In this document: positions 50,791-63,273 of the stretch, in pieces
How positions within the stretch are numbered: the first letter of the stretch is position 1
How the letters are laid out: each line of letters begins with the position of its first letter
Source: Cardinalis cardinalis
Lineage: Eukaryota > Chordata > Aves > Passeriformes > Cardinalidae
NCBI GenBank assembly: GCA_014549065.1
Contig: JACDOX010000506.1
Coordinates: 1-64,000, forward strand
Length of the DNA stretch: 64,000 bases
Direction of reading: 5' to 3'
Program-made: the position numbers and the translations under genes
The notes under the pieces: generated by a model
Database searches by the model: none
What the model was told of the DNA's origin: nothing
What the model saw: only the letters and a program-made list of their open reading frames with translations

Positions 50791-53700
50791 CATCTGAATG
50801 TTTTGTGGGTTTCTGTGTTCTGCTCTGGCAGCACCAACGGGATGGCTGTGGCAGTGGCTACAACCTGCTGCAGACAGCCCCCTGCAAGCCCCACTGCCTC
50901 AGCTCCTGTTCTCACTAGAGCCTCTCCTGCTATCACCGAGGCGTGTCTGCTCTAAAAGCCTGAGCCATGGCCAAGGGCTGTTTTGCCATAGAACTACAAA
51001 GTATGCAACACAACAGCTTTTGCAGAAGGGTGGTAGTGGCTTAAAACCATCTTCTGAGTCAGGTTTGAGCAAGGCAAGGCAAGACCTGCCAGCCAGCCCC
51101 CAGACAAGTCTATCTGCTGAGATATTAAAAGTCCTAGAATGCAGGCTAAGCAACATTAACACAAAAAATGTGCAAAAAAGCAGCACGTTTGCAGGTTGTT
51201 TATGAAGTAGACTGGTAGTGGGGGTCCTGTCTAATCTCCACTGGCTATTCCCAATCCCAAGAATACAGATAAGCACTGGAGCTAAGTTTCAGCAGTGTTC
51301 TTTCAGCCTCTCTCTGTGAGCTGTCTCTTCACCATGCTTTAACCACATCTTAAACAGCTTCACACCTTTTCCATCGCACATATCCTAAAGTAGCCACAGG
51401 ATTTTTCCAAGAATAACGGGACAATTTTAGTGGGGTTTTATTTTGTTTGGTTTTTTGTTTGTTTGTTTTGAGTTTTGGGTGTTTAAGTTTTTTAAAATAG
51501 CAATCTTATTAACTGCTAAGAGCTGGAGAGAAACAGGTGCACTCCACACAATTACAGAGAAAGTGCGTGGTTGGAAGTGACACAAGGAACTGGGGGCCTT
51601 CATGCAGGCAGGCAGTATTTGAAAACCTTATGTAGAATATTTGTTCTGCTCAGAGAAAATCCATTCCCCCATACTGTGCCATACCCTCTCACTTTAAATT
51701 AAAAGACTTCCAATACTATCTATCTACTCTTTCTAGTCCCTGCTATAGGACTGGGTACATAACTTCTTCATGGGAAACACATTAGACTCCAAACACTCTG
51801 TAAAGCATTTTTTATCTTCCTGTAAGAATTCACCTCCCAGTTGGTTTCTACCAGGGCTGTCTCCAATACACTAATGAACAATATTTTAATCTGCACATTA
51901 AAAGCATGATTCACCACAGCTTTTGCTCACCACACAACTAACAAAAGTGACAGAGCACTGGTGTTGAACCCAGTAACAGCACATTTTTAAATAGTGGAAG
52001 GCAAAAGGAGGAAAAAACGAGCTCATTTTCCACTGTGTTCCTATGTCTCCCGAGACAAGATTGTTTCTGTGCCACCTTTTGTAATTTGAAAGACCACTGA
52101 GTAAATCAGCCTTCTGCAGTCAGAGGGCAGGACAGCTAACATGTGTATGTTATGCATAAAAATAACACGTGTTCAAGATCCTGAGGCACTGACACTGCAG
52201 TCTTCAAATCCTGCTGCTGCAGCGAGCCCGTGGAAGCGCACCAGGGAGAGGAACAGCAAAGCCAATGCACCACTGACACGGCCTGGGCCCCAGCATCGCC
52301 ACCTCAGCTCTTTCCAAGTTTGTCTGCTTACGAAAGACAGACATATTGTCCCTGTCATTTGCTCCCTCCAGAACAGAGCAGCCCCTGCTCCCCAAAGGGG
52401 ACAAGCTGCCATGGCATCACTGACCTCTGCTTCCGAGGGATTCTGACCTGACCTACTTTCCCCAGCAGGATACACTGAAGCACCCTCAATGCAGAGGCAG
52501 CTAAACATGATTTCAGAAAAAAATTCAGCTATCTCCTCCTCAGTACTAACACAGCCTTGTGGATACTATTAGCACTGATTTTTTTCTATGGGAAATTCTC
52601 CACTGATCAATACAGTATGTGCTATTTTGTAATAAAATGAGTAATTGGATGAATTATATACAAAACATCCTTCTGCTGACCCTATCTCTCACCCATTCTT
52701 TCTCCTCTGAATAAATTCTGCCTGCCAACTCAGGAATGAGCCAGTGAAAGATCTCATAGATAGAATAAGATTCATATGCAGATATTTATCTTCAAGTAAG
52801 ACCTTCTCAATTCATTAAAAAAAATACCAGGGTTAAGTCTCTTCCTCTCCTTAATTCAAGTCAGCTCTTTCAGCCCAAACTGGGTATGGGGATGTACCAG
52901 AAGACAGAAAGAAAAGATTGTCAAATCCAACACTCGGACACTTTATCATTATCATGGTAAAGCTTTATATGCTGGCACTGAGGGTCCTAAATTAAATGTC
53001 AAATACTATCTGGCACCAGGAATATAAAGTATAGTCACCTACAGGGAAAAGGAGCCTGACAGCTTTGGTCTGCTTGTCAAAAGAGCAGCCATCTCATTCA
53101 GCTCTTCAGGCAAAAAAAACATCATTTGGAAAACCAGAAGTTACCAGAATCAACTCACTGATTCCTACCAAAAAGAGTTGATGGTAGAGAGTAAGGACAA
53201 ATTTTTAATCCTACTCAGATGTTGAAAATATTAATTTCCCCACTGATAACACTGAAGATAGAGATATTTTTTCATTATTTTAAATTTTTTTTTCAAGTTG
53301 AGGTTGAAACAAAGTAATTAAATCTTCTTCCCTTTCAGCTTGCCTGTGTCCTCCTCACCAGTTAAACAAGAGAAATGCCCTGAGCTCACTTCCCTCTCAG
53401 CCAAAGCAGCTGCCTTTTTGAACAGACTCCAGAAAGCTTGCCAGCTGAAGTTTATGAAGTCTAGTTAATTGCTTCAGCATATTGATTTCATGTTTGTATG
53501 TGGAAATGTATAATTGGAGACACCCCTAGCTGGTTAGTCCTACAATGGCTGGCACCACAGCACAGCCACATGTGGAGGAAGAAGTGGAGTCCTCTAACAC
53601 AGCAACTGCTCCTGTATCTAGAGCCACAAAACCCCCGAAATCTCCCACAGCCTCCAGCATCACTGCAAAGGCACATTACTAGGCATTGCTGATAATCATC

Positions 53701-56245
53701 AAGGTTTTAGACAATGCTGCACCAAAAAGAAATTTTGCAGAATAATTTAGATGCAAACTTTTCCTTATTCTTCATTAAGGAACATTCTGTGGCCCCACAG
53801 TCCAGGAATGTAGCTCTCCCTATGTATGGGGAAGAAGAGGAAGCCTGCAAGCCAGAGGAGAACACGGAGAAAACAAAAGCTCCCAGCTGGCAGAAGTGGG
53901 CACACCTGCATGGCTAAACACGTGCTGGAAAATATATGGTAATTACATCTGCCTCCCTGATGCATCAAATTCATTTTAAGTGGGGTGTAAACATGGTTTT
54001 GGCATGTGAGACTTAGGCATACCAGGATGGTGTATGTCAGGCCTGATTTGGGGAAAAAAAAATCCATGGAGAAAGCTGTATCCTGGTCATACTGAAGCAC
54101 CATGGCCATGCTTGCATGTGCAGAGCTCAGGAAGGAGAGCAACATTCAAGGAACAAGCAAAAAGAGACAAATTAATTCTTGACATTTCTTAATGAAAAAA
54201 AAGATTTCTTTCCCAACTCTTCCACAAGTACAAACTCAGAACCTGCTGGAGTCAAGCACTGATATGTCAGCTACTGGAGGAAATTGAAGGGTGGATGAAC
54301 ATATTAAAGTAGAAAATAACACAAGCACCTACTATGAAAGTTGTGTTTGGGCGCTCAGATGCTTAAGCAACCTTTCTTCTCCCAGCTCACCACAGAAAGT
54401 GCTAAAAAGGCTCTTTCCAGGATGCAGATTTGCAATGTCTGCAGACTAGAACTTAACATGCTGAACTTCAGAATGATGAGGGACCCACTCTGCCCCACAG
54501 TCATGAGGCAAAACTGCTGGCTCTCACAGCTCTTTAATTAAAGAAATAACAGGCAATTTGGACTATTTGGGGGGATGTTGGAATTCATCCAAGTTGTTAA
54601 AGAGATAGGAAAAGCCAGGAGATTTGTAGGAGACAAAATCATAAATCTTCCTCTATCTTTTGCAGAGCTCTAACATTAATGCTAAAAATAACTACAGCAC
54701 CTGTGGGATCTCAGCATTTGGCTTAATCAATTCTTACAGAGTTGTGGGGGGAAGTGGCAGAGGAACAAAGGGCAGGAGGATTTCAGGACCTGGGAGTATC
54801 AACAAGGACACGAGGACAAGGCATCAGAGAACAAGTGCCTGTTTGTTTCTGGCTGGGGCAGATGCTCCATAATGGTTACAGCAGGGAAAGGAAGGGGAAA
54901 AAAATTCGGCAGGCACAGAAGCACATTGAGAAATGGGTCAGGCTAGAGCAGAGCTGTCAGCCTTCCCCAATCATAGCATTAAAGTTTAATTAGTCTGAGA
55001 TCTCTTATTAAGGTCCACGAGCCAGGATAACCTATCTAGGAGCAGTATGTTTTCAGACACAACGTTCCTCGCTAGCTTTGGCTTACAAATGATGTACCAC
55101 TTCCACACTTGATGCAAACTTCACAAGCACTGAAGTATGAGAGTCAGCAGTTCCAAACAGCAGAAATCACCATTGTGCTCCACAGGAAAACAGATGCTGA
55201 GTGCTAGAGACAGGGAAGACCTATTAGGGTAACTTGGCTAGTCTCACTCTAGTCTCTGGTTTTATGCTATTATTTTATCCTGTTCAATTTATATCAAAAT
55301 AAGGCAGCTAAGCTTCTGGTGTCTTTCTGAAAGGAAATGAGTGACTGAGGCTTGGGACTTTTTTTGTAATGTGCAAACCCTTTTTGGTTTTCCTTATGTT
55401 TTTCCTGACTTTTCCTAAGTCATGAAAATCTTGTACCAAATACTGTTATCTCAAGCATACCAATATGCTTTATATGACAAATATGTTGGGGACTAGGAAC
55501 CACCTCCCTCCTTCTAGGGTTGTTTACAAAATGATACTACTAGAGGGTGGCTTTGACCTCCAACTTCCTCTCTCCTGATGCCTCAGGGGAAGGTCCAAAG
55601 CCACATCATTTGAAACTTCCACTTCTAGATTTTGGTTATCAAATTAGGATTTACACTAGCTGTAACTATTGCTGGTTCTTGCTCCAATGTCAAATAGAGG
55701 ACCCAGTACTCCAATACTCTTCTATTTACAAAAAGGCCTTACAGAATGATTTGTCATATTTGCCTGTCCCGATCACATTAGCACTAGCATGTTTTCTGAC
55801 ATTGCATGAGGAGCTAACAGCTTTGAGTTCTCTGTGATCCTTCAGTGTGACCTTAGCTACAGCCTGGTAAGGTCTGGACCTTTCATGTGATGCTGTTCAA
55901 AGCCATTTTATAATGAAATTTAGTCATTAAGGTAAATACTGGGGTATAAGTTCATTAAGTATTTGTCTACAGTTCAGAGAGAATTGAACAAACAAAACAC
56001 AAAAGAGCAACAAACCCTCCCAAACCAATTGCATGTTTGCAGTCAGAAAATTGAGGGTGAAAATACAACTTACTACTAGGCACATTAGGAGGCTGCTTAC
56101 TGAGTTTTTTTGATTGGCAGGCTTAATTAGAGTTTAATGGAATGTTCAGATAGGCATTAACAATACACTGTGCTTAGATCAAGGAGAATGAAAGGCAGCA
56201 GCAAGCAAGCAAACGCTCGAACAAGCAATCATTTCTGTAACTTAC
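50791..56245. other. Non-coding stretch, nothing recognised
   Basis: Includes a T/G-rich run (GTTTGTTTGTTTTG) near 51440-51480 and GC-richer patches near 50800-50950 and 52170-52450, where frames open on both strands. Neither patch shows a recognisable protein. The stretch 56085-56180 is AT-rich and non-repetitive and may be conserved. Confidence 0.45.
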
Positions 56246-56321
56246 TTTTGGGTCTGTGAACTTGAACTTTAGCCTTCCCACCATCTCCAGCCTGAACAGG
56301 TTCCACAGAACAGGCTCTGTT
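56246..56321 (-). CDS. Candidate internal exon, unknown protein
   Basis: On the minus strand this 76-nt segment has a very good acceptor (CTGCTCCCCATCCTGCCAG) and a consensus donor (CCAAAA then GTAAGT). Two frames are open throughout. One reads FRLEMVGRLKFKFTDPK at its end and uses more G/C third positions; the other reads VQAGDGGKAKVQVHRPK. Taking the second frame, its ends would be phase-compatible with the candidate exons at 61227-61328 and 48359-48459, but that frame has the poorer base use. The segment is short enough that open frames are expected by chance, so the splice sites carry most of the weight. Confidence 0.22.
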
Positions 56322-59300
56322 CTGGCAGGATGGGGAGCAGAGGGCACGAGACAGCACTCATTTCAACTCCAAAGCACAACAAAGATTCTCAGTAAACAAT
56401 AGGAGGCAGCATTTTTTTCAGCTTATTTTATCAGCCAAGTCGCAGAAAAACTATGAATACATTAGCCTGCCCTTGTGGGACTGCTTTTGTTCAGTCAAAA
56501 GGACCAAGAAAGAATGGGAAAAAAAATGAAAGAAAGCATGAATTGGCAAAGAAAAAAAAAAGGAATAAAGAATAGCTGCCAAGTGAACTGGGAAACCTTC
56601 TAGAAAGAAAATTAAATGTAATTGCATAGGCAATTCATTTTTCTCATGGCTTTTTTGCATCCTTGTTAATGAAGCTGGGCTACAAGAGATGTTCCTGGAT
56701 GCTCCACTGCCACCAACAAAGTCAGTGGCTCAGGAGTTTGTGGGGGGCACTCATTCCTTGCATGCACAGGTGTTAAATTTGCTTTTCTAGGGTGCACATT
56801 GAGTGTCTGATAAATTAATGCTCTGAATATCTATTTTGATTTATTTATAAATGGGAATGTAGAGAGATTTTAAAAGTACTAATGAGGGAAGCAATCAAGG
56901 ATTCATGCTTCAGAAGAGAAAATGTGAAGTGTGAGGCACTTTAGGAATACCTGAAATATTTGTTTAATTTGCTTCAACAACTCCCTGCAAAAAATTGGTG
57001 CTCTTATTTGAGAGGCAGCAGCTTACTGGCAAATGAAAGAGCTGAGGCAAAGTCTAATGGAGCTGTTTTCCAGTAGCAATTTCTGATTTCATCCAGAGCA
57101 TTTAACAGAACAGAATCCTGTTCTGTCCTGACACCTTGCTAGTGGAAGGCTTAGATAACTAAATCTTGATTCAAATGCTGACTTCCAAAATGTCAATCCT
57201 CAACTCCCATCTAATCCTAAAGACATTTTAGCATCTACCAACATAATACTCTAGATATTCTTTTTTCCTCAAGGAGACTTCCTAAATCTCAGAGACCCAG
57301 CAGCCTTGCACATTGTTTCCCATCTAATTCATCCACTGAACCATTCTTTTGCCTTTGCCACAGGCAGGCCACATGTAAAATAAATTTAAACAATGCTTTC
57401 ATGATGGCCTTTCTTGCATAGCTGACACCATTCTAACAAGGGTCAGGCTCAGTGATGCTGTCTGTTTGACAGACCTGAATCCAGGTCTTCTCAAGAGACA
57501 TGATCCAGTGCTTGGTCTGCTGGCCCTTCTGGGACAGGGCTCAATATCTCACCATCTCCTCCTCTCTGCATAAATAATTAGTTGGAATACAAAAAAGGGT
57601 TCATTGCTGTATTTTCCAAGATGAAACAGGTGTTCTCCTTGGCATGGAAGACAAAGGATAAAGCTTAAACTATATATTTCTTCTAAGCATCTGTCGACCT
57701 CATGGATCCACATTCTGGGTTTCCTAAATCATCCTCTCAGGCAGTAACTGTTCTCATACATTACATGGGAAGCGTAGGCCCTAAATCAGATGAGCATTTG
57801 GTATTACAGTAGCTGCCTAATGACTCCAAAGCTGGGAGATGTGACACTTGAGCTAAGGCTCCTTGCTAAATCTAGCCCCTCATAGATATCACTCTCAACA
57901 AACTCCCTCTTGCTCACACATTGAAGAACAGAAAGAATGCTGGAAGTTCTCTTTGTGTTTCTGCCCAGTAATCCAGACCACATATTAACAAGACTACTGA
58001 ATTTTTACATCAAGATGCTGCTGTTTGCTTTATCCTTCCACTATGGGTCACCCTGAAAAAGAAACTGCTACCCCAAACAGGCATCATCTGCTATCAGGCA
58101 CCGGGGTTCTTGCCTCCACTCCCAGAGGAAACAAAGAAGTGGTGTAGGTGCCATGGCTACCCATGGTTTCAACCTTCCAGGGGTTTGTCACAGCACAGTT
58201 GACAGGAATCAGTGCTGGTACAGAAGTTTTCCAAAGTGAGTGTGGGGCAAAGACCAGACTAAATTAACTGTACCACAGGAGACAATGAGAGGGGGAAAGG
58301 AGATCATCTCCCACTGACACTGATGGCTTCCAACAACAGAACCAACAATCTGGGGTTTTTTGGATGCACCTTGTTTGACACTAACAGAAATCCTTCTGAT
58401 GCAGGTGAATGCCCCCTTGTCATACAGCCAATTACCATTACCTCAAGACTTTTTGTCTTCAAGGTACTCATCCCACTTCTGAAGAGTCCTTCTAAACTTC
58501 ATTTACCAGACAGTCACAAAACAAAATAAAATCCCATTTCACACGTATTTGGTGTTTGGTACATGAAAATGAATGAACTCCCCCTGATCTTCACCCGCCT
58601 TTCTCACCCTAAGTGTCAGGATGTTTCTGGAGTGACAATCACTACACTTGCTAGGTACTGCATCCTCCACTTTGGACAGCACAATTATCTCTTGAGCAAT
58701 CAGCTTGTGACATAATAAGAATAAAGAACTGCAAGAGATAAAAATCAAAAGCCACAATGTTTTCACACAGGTGCCCCAAGTTGCTAAGCAAAGGAAACCA
58801 TAAACTTCTAACAGATGCTATGCTGGCAGAATTGCTTCCAAATAGACACTCTTTTTTTTCAAGCACCATTGGTGTCAAGTATCCTGAGGGATTTGCAATA
58901 CTCAAGATAGAAAACAGAATTACTTAAATGAGCCAAGAAGAATCCCAATAGTCACTAACATCTCCATGAGGTGACTGATAGAGGGAGAAAACGTGAACAC
59001 TTTTCCCTCTCTGAAGGGACACTGCAGACACTGAACATGAAATCCAGGAGATTTATGTACAATTTCCACCTGACTCCAGCTTCAGCTGTGACCTGGCTGC
59101 ACTTTGGCAGCTCCACAGCTCTGACCACTGATCACTGGCAGGCATCCTCTGCACCCTTGGTTTCCCTTGCTGTAAGGCTCTTCTGCAGGATGAGCTACTG
59201 TCCCAACTGATTTGCATTACTGTCCCCCTTAAAGGAAGCACTCATAAACTAGTAAGTGGGCACAAGGGCAACATGCAGGGGCACTTCTTTGCTAGGACAG

Positions 59301-60063
59301 GAGGTGAGTCTTTAGGCTTACACACACTGCAGATTGTGATCTATCCCAGTGCTAAAGCATGCAGGCCATTAAAGCCTTTCCAGCACAGACAAATCCATCA
59401 TATTTGGGGTCCACCTGACCAACCCTCCCTCCACTCAGCAGGAAGCTACCAACACATAGATGTGGATGCTGTCCTGCAGAGTGCTTCTAACTCCTAACAA
59501 TTTTACCTGAGTGGCCTCAGCCACAGCCCATCTCACACAGATGGTGCAGTCAGGCAGCAGCTGCCTGGGAAGGTGTCAGAGAACACATGATGAACACCAG
59601 CTTGCAAACTCATCTCAAGAAAAATAGTACTCTAAGGAAATTAAAGCTTTAGGTAGCAACTACTTATCTTGTCAGTAATGGAGATGGGTGGATAATGATT
59701 AAATTTCAGTAAATATAAATCAGTAACACTCAATTAATTTAACCTGCATACATTATAAATAAGAGTCAGCATGGATCAAAGGCAGATTATGAACAACTTC
59801 CAGGGGGCATGCAGTGACAGAAAGGACTGTCAGTAATCCTACTGCAACACCAAGCCAGCCAGAGGTCACTTTGCCCCAAACCAGACTCCAGAAAAGTCTT
59901 TAAGACAGTGAGGCTGTCTCAAAAGCTCTAGCATTCTTCTAGTAGTATCTTGAACCAAAGCACAGAATATAACAAGGGATCCTTGCCTCCTCCAAAAAAC
60001 CCAACTCAGCTAGCCAGGTTTCTCCCTGATTTTCTGGAGTTCTTGGTTTGCTTAATGTATAAA
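56322..60063. other. Non-coding stretch with a small palindrome
   Basis: No recognised gene. A perfect 9-bp inverted repeat with a 4-nt loop (ACAGAACAG-AATC-CTGTTCTGT) lies at 57105-57126. The phrase AGTCAGCATGGATCAAAGGCAGATTATG near 59764-59791 weakly resembles an old CR1-type LINE but is too short to call. Confidence 0.45.
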
Positions 60064-60384
60064 TGTAGACATGTTGTTATTATACTGCAAGAGCTCTATT
60101 GTCATTACATTGCAAGGGTTCCACGTTGCTAGAGTTCCATACCTCCTTGATGTTTCTTGAGGCAGCTCCTCTAGGCACTGACCCTTCCTTGTCCTCACAG
60201 TAGCCAACTGACTCCAGCTCCCCTCAACCAACCAATCCACTCTTTTATAACACTCTTCTGATTGGCTACAGCTGGGGCCTGTTAACATCAGGCCTGCTCC
60301 TAATCTTTAATAATTAACCCAGCTGCAACTCTTTAGGGGGTAAGATTACATTCTATACTACCTTATATTCTATCCTCCTATACA
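60064..60384 (-). mobile_element. Probable solo LTR of an endogenous retrovirus
   Basis: On the minus strand the segment starts TGTATAGGAGGATAG at 60384, passes a CCAAT box (TAGCCAATCAG, 60258-60268) and then a TATA box (TTATAAAAGA, 60241-60250), and continues through a segment ending AACATGTCTACA at 60064. CCAAT and TATA about 10-20 bp apart inside an element with TG...CA-like ends is the layout of an avian retroviral LTR U3/R. No clear AATAAA and no target-site duplication were found, so the borders and family are uncertain. No retroviral genes adjoin it. Confidence 0.5.
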
Positions 60385-61226
60385 GACGTGGACAAACAAG
60401 AACACCCACAGCTACACAGAAATCTTTCTTGAATGAACAGGTCTGTGACGTGACGCCTCCTTTAGAAATAAAGAAAAGTTGTGATCTTCAGGAGTAACTT
60501 GAAGCATTAAAGAAAGACCACAGCTTACTCCCCAGATGAAGACTTCATGTTACATTTCTTCAATTCCCCTAGATAACAGCACTCATTTCTCAGAAAAAGT
60601 TTAATATGCCTAATCCCCACTAGAGTCACAATGGACCCTGGGCACAAAAACAGGATCCTGTCCTTATAGAACCTGAAGACTGAAATCCCAATTTTACATA
60701 CAAAATATGTTAAGTAATAGCAGCATGCTTTTTGCACCATGATTTAATCTAGCAGTTGGAAAAAAAGCCCTTCACCATTAGCCTTTTTGAAAACCCTGCT
60801 AGCTGAGGCAACACTTATGGTGTATGCATTACCCATAGCAATCATCACATGGCAGCAGCCACCCGTCATGGTTGGAAGCAACTTGGAGGCCTGAGGATTG
60901 ATATTTTGCTAACAGCCCACCTGAACCACTCCATTCTCCTCCCTCACTAGCACTGGGTTGAGGAGGAACTTCCCAAAGAATCCAGCAGTGAAGGAACATG
61001 GGAGAACACAGGGAGTGCTAGCTTCTTCCACTGACTCTTTTGTCTTTTAATGAACACAACTGTCAGCTGAGTAATGAACTTCCAATCCCTGGAGCTTCAT
61101 CCAGGTGTCCTCCCTGCCCATGTCTAGTTAGTACTTTAAAAGCCTGCCACTGCTTTGCCCTTCCATTTGACTTCCAGGAAAGCAGCCATCAAGCTACTTC
61201 TTGGGAGACACTACAAAGAGACCTAC
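60385..61226. other. Non-coding stretch, nothing recognised
   Basis: AT-rich DNA between the LTR and the GC-rich block. Only short unbiased frames. Confidence 0.45.
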
Positions 61227-61328
61227 CAGGTTGATGATGGCGCCCTGTGCCAGCAGGTTTCTGGAACAGTCCTTAAGCTTCCGCCTGACTGCACAGGCCT
61301 GCAGGCTCTGCCGCTCCTGGAGTGACAT
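61227..61328 (-). CDS. Candidate first coding exon beside CpG-rich block
   Basis: On the minus strand an ATG at 61328-61326 sits in a good translation-start context (GCTGCCATGT) and begins a 34-codon frame rich in G/C third positions that ends at a donor (AACCTG then GTAGGT). The peptide starts MSLQERQSLQACAVRRKLKD and ends NLLAQGAIINL, a plausible charged amphipathic helix. The frame also stays open upstream for some 30 codons, so the segment could instead be an internal exon starting near 61383 after a CTAG acceptor. The CpG-rich DNA immediately upstream (61329-61720) would suit a promoter. The protein is not recognised. The plus strand is also open here (61201-61803, 200 codons), as expected of GC-rich DNA, so chance remains likely. 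Confidence 0.28.
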
Positions 61329-61720
61329 GGCAGCGGGCTGGTGGCGCTCAGGAGAGGCTGACTGGGTGGCACAGACATCTAGGAAATCACTTTTGATGGC
61401 TATCAAGAGCCATGTGCACATATGCTATGCCGGGAGTTCCCAGCTGTCCCCCTCACGGGAAGAACCCGCTGCGGTCAGCGGTGACATCTTCCCTCCCTCA
61501 CAGGCCGCAGCGCCTCACACCCGCCTCGCTCAGGGCCTCAGGGGCCACCGCGACCCCCACGCCTGGTGCTCCCACTGCAGCGCAGGGCCAGGGTGGGATC
61601 CAGGCCTTACACCGGGCTTGCTGCCTGCTAGGATTGGTGGGCAGAGTCTGGGGCAAGTCCATGGCCCAGCAGAGCCTGACACCCCCAAACATTGCACCCC
61701 AAACAGGCAGCGTTCTGCAA
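61329..61720. promoter_or_regulatory. CpG-rich block, possible CpG-island promoter
   Basis: This block holds by far the densest run of CpG dinucleotides in the window (for example GCGGTCAGCGG, GGCCGCAGCGCC, CCCGCCTCGCTC, CCACCGCGACCCCCACGCC). Its neighbours are CpG-poor. In vertebrates such islands usually mark promoters, here possibly for a minus-strand transcript beginning at or before 61328. Because stops are rare in GC-rich DNA, long frames on both strands (61201-61803 plus, 61498-61779 minus) are expected and are not called as genes. Confidence 0.35.
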
Positions 61721-61940
61721 TGCATGCTCTGATGCTCAGTTGCGTCCACACAGCAACTCCTCAGGGACAGCGAACCCACTCTGCATCACCAGGGACTCAC
61801 TGAGGCTTCAGAACAAGCAATTATCGTTAATCTTGTCGTTAATTATCACTGCAACTGGCGTGGCTCTTCTCAGTGATGTCTGGTCTGAGCATCAGGCAAT
61901 GTAGCAACATGCATTGTTAAATCCTTTATTATTTTTGTAG

Positions 61941-62015
61941 GGCAAGTTCTTCCTGCAGCACCGCTACCCAGGCTGCTTCAGCTTGCTTCTTACTGCTGAT
62001 CGTTGTGTCCTCTAA
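61941..62015 (+). other. Weak candidate terminal exon
   Basis: Follows a strong acceptor (CTTTATTATTTTTGTAG). The frame reads GKFFLQHRYPGCFSLLL and ends at a TAA after 24 codons. Third positions are mainly G or C over the first half. No upstream partner or product is recognised. Confidence 0.15.
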
Positions 62016-62285
62016 TTTTGTTCTTGCACGTCAGGGAATGAGGATGGTGCATTCTCCGGTGGCAAAATCCATCAAGGAACACTCCTGGGGAAAACCAGTC
62101 TTTAGCGGTGCCCTTTTTTATTGCACTAAATGAAGGCTACACTGATGCTGTTAGCTGTGCCACAGCTTTTTTGTGGAGCTGCTTGTTTCACGAGAGCTGA
62201 GCTCAGGCATTTTATTCAGCAAGCTCCTTGGGCAGAGCTGAAACAGCAGTGACTGCCGTGTGTTTCACCTCCTTATCTTACACAG

Positions 62286-62434
62286 GTGAACGTGGCCAGA
62301 GCTCACTCTCACACTGGCCACAGCAGCCAGAGCCAACCTCGCAGCCAACAATTCTGACAAAGGAGATGCAGAGGCACCTTCTGGCGCCTGTGAGGGGACA
62401 GCTCAGGAATTGTGCTGTGCCTCCAGAAGGGGAT
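62286..62434 (+). CDS. Candidate internal coding exon, unknown protein
   Basis: The segment is bounded by a very strong acceptor (CACCTCCTTATCTTACACAG ending at 62285) and a donor (GGGGAT then GTGAGT at 62435). One of the three frames is open across all 149 nt (49 codons), with QQPEPTSQPTILTKEMQRHL in the middle; the other two have stops. The composition is polar with no recognisable domain. It could be chance, or a piece of an uncharacterised or untranslated exon. Confidence 0.2.
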
Positions 62435-63273
62435 GTGAGTGCAGGTGACTGAAAATGACAATGCTAAAGTGTTTTAAGTGATTTGTAGAGATGGAGGCAG
62501 CCCTGAGCTGTCTCCGGTGCAAAGAAAAATAGCTGCACTTTCCTGGGAGTGGGCTTTGGATTTGAATCCAGAGCTGCAGTGGTGCAAACCTTATGCTTGT
62601 AAGCTTTTATCAGCTTGGTTTCATACAAAATTACATTTCCAATCAAAATGGCAGCCAGACCCTAATTTTAGCAGTGTCCCCGGAGATAGGTGTCCCATGG
62701 AGAGATGGCTGTGGGACATTTGGGGACGTGAGCGTTGTCCTCTGTTCCTCTCTATTCTGTAATGTAATGGACTACTGCATCCCCTTGGCACAGTCCTTAG
62801 GGGCTTTAGAAATTAGGCTTGTCAAGAAAGAAGTTGAAGGCCCTAGAGAGCTGTCTGATGAAGAACAAGCGAGTTTTTATGTGCTCTAAACCCTCCCACC
62901 CAATTTCTCTGCTGCTGCCAGGCAGTCCACCCCTTTCAGCACACATTAGCAAACATCACAAGCCTATTGGAAAAAGTGCTGGAAATGAAAAATGAAATGT
63001 ACTCTATTTAGTCTTCAATTAAGGAAGAAGAGTTTACTCCATCTCTCTAGGGCAACAAAAAACTGGAGCAGAGTGTTAGGTTCATTGAACATTAATGATC
63101 TTTTTCTATTATGCTAAATTATTGTTTCCTTAGCCAGTGATCAAATACAATAGCTTTATTAAAGCCCTTTTCAGTTAGAAAAAAAGAAAGTGCCTTTCTG
63201 CAGCAGTGGCTCTTATGAATGACAAAGGAGCAAGGGCCCTACAATGGGGTGATTGTTGGAAACAAGGGAAACA
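62435..63273. other. Mostly non-coding; possible conserved AT-rich part
   Basis: The plus frame 62593-62889 ends in a charged stretch (EGPRELSDEEQASFYVL) but its start lacks coding features and it is not called. The interval 63060-63180 is AT-rich, non-repetitive and carries ATTA/TAAT cores. Confidence 0.4.

Noticed and set aside
59700..59800. Possible old CR1-type LINE remnant around AGTCAGCATGGATCAAAGG
   Set aside because: Only about 28 bases resemble the family, which is too short to separate from chance without a profile search.
61201..61803. 200-codon plus-strand frame
   Set aside because: It lies in GC-rich, stop-poor DNA, is open on the opposite strand too, and its translation is Pro/Ala/Gly/Ser-rich with no recognisable family.
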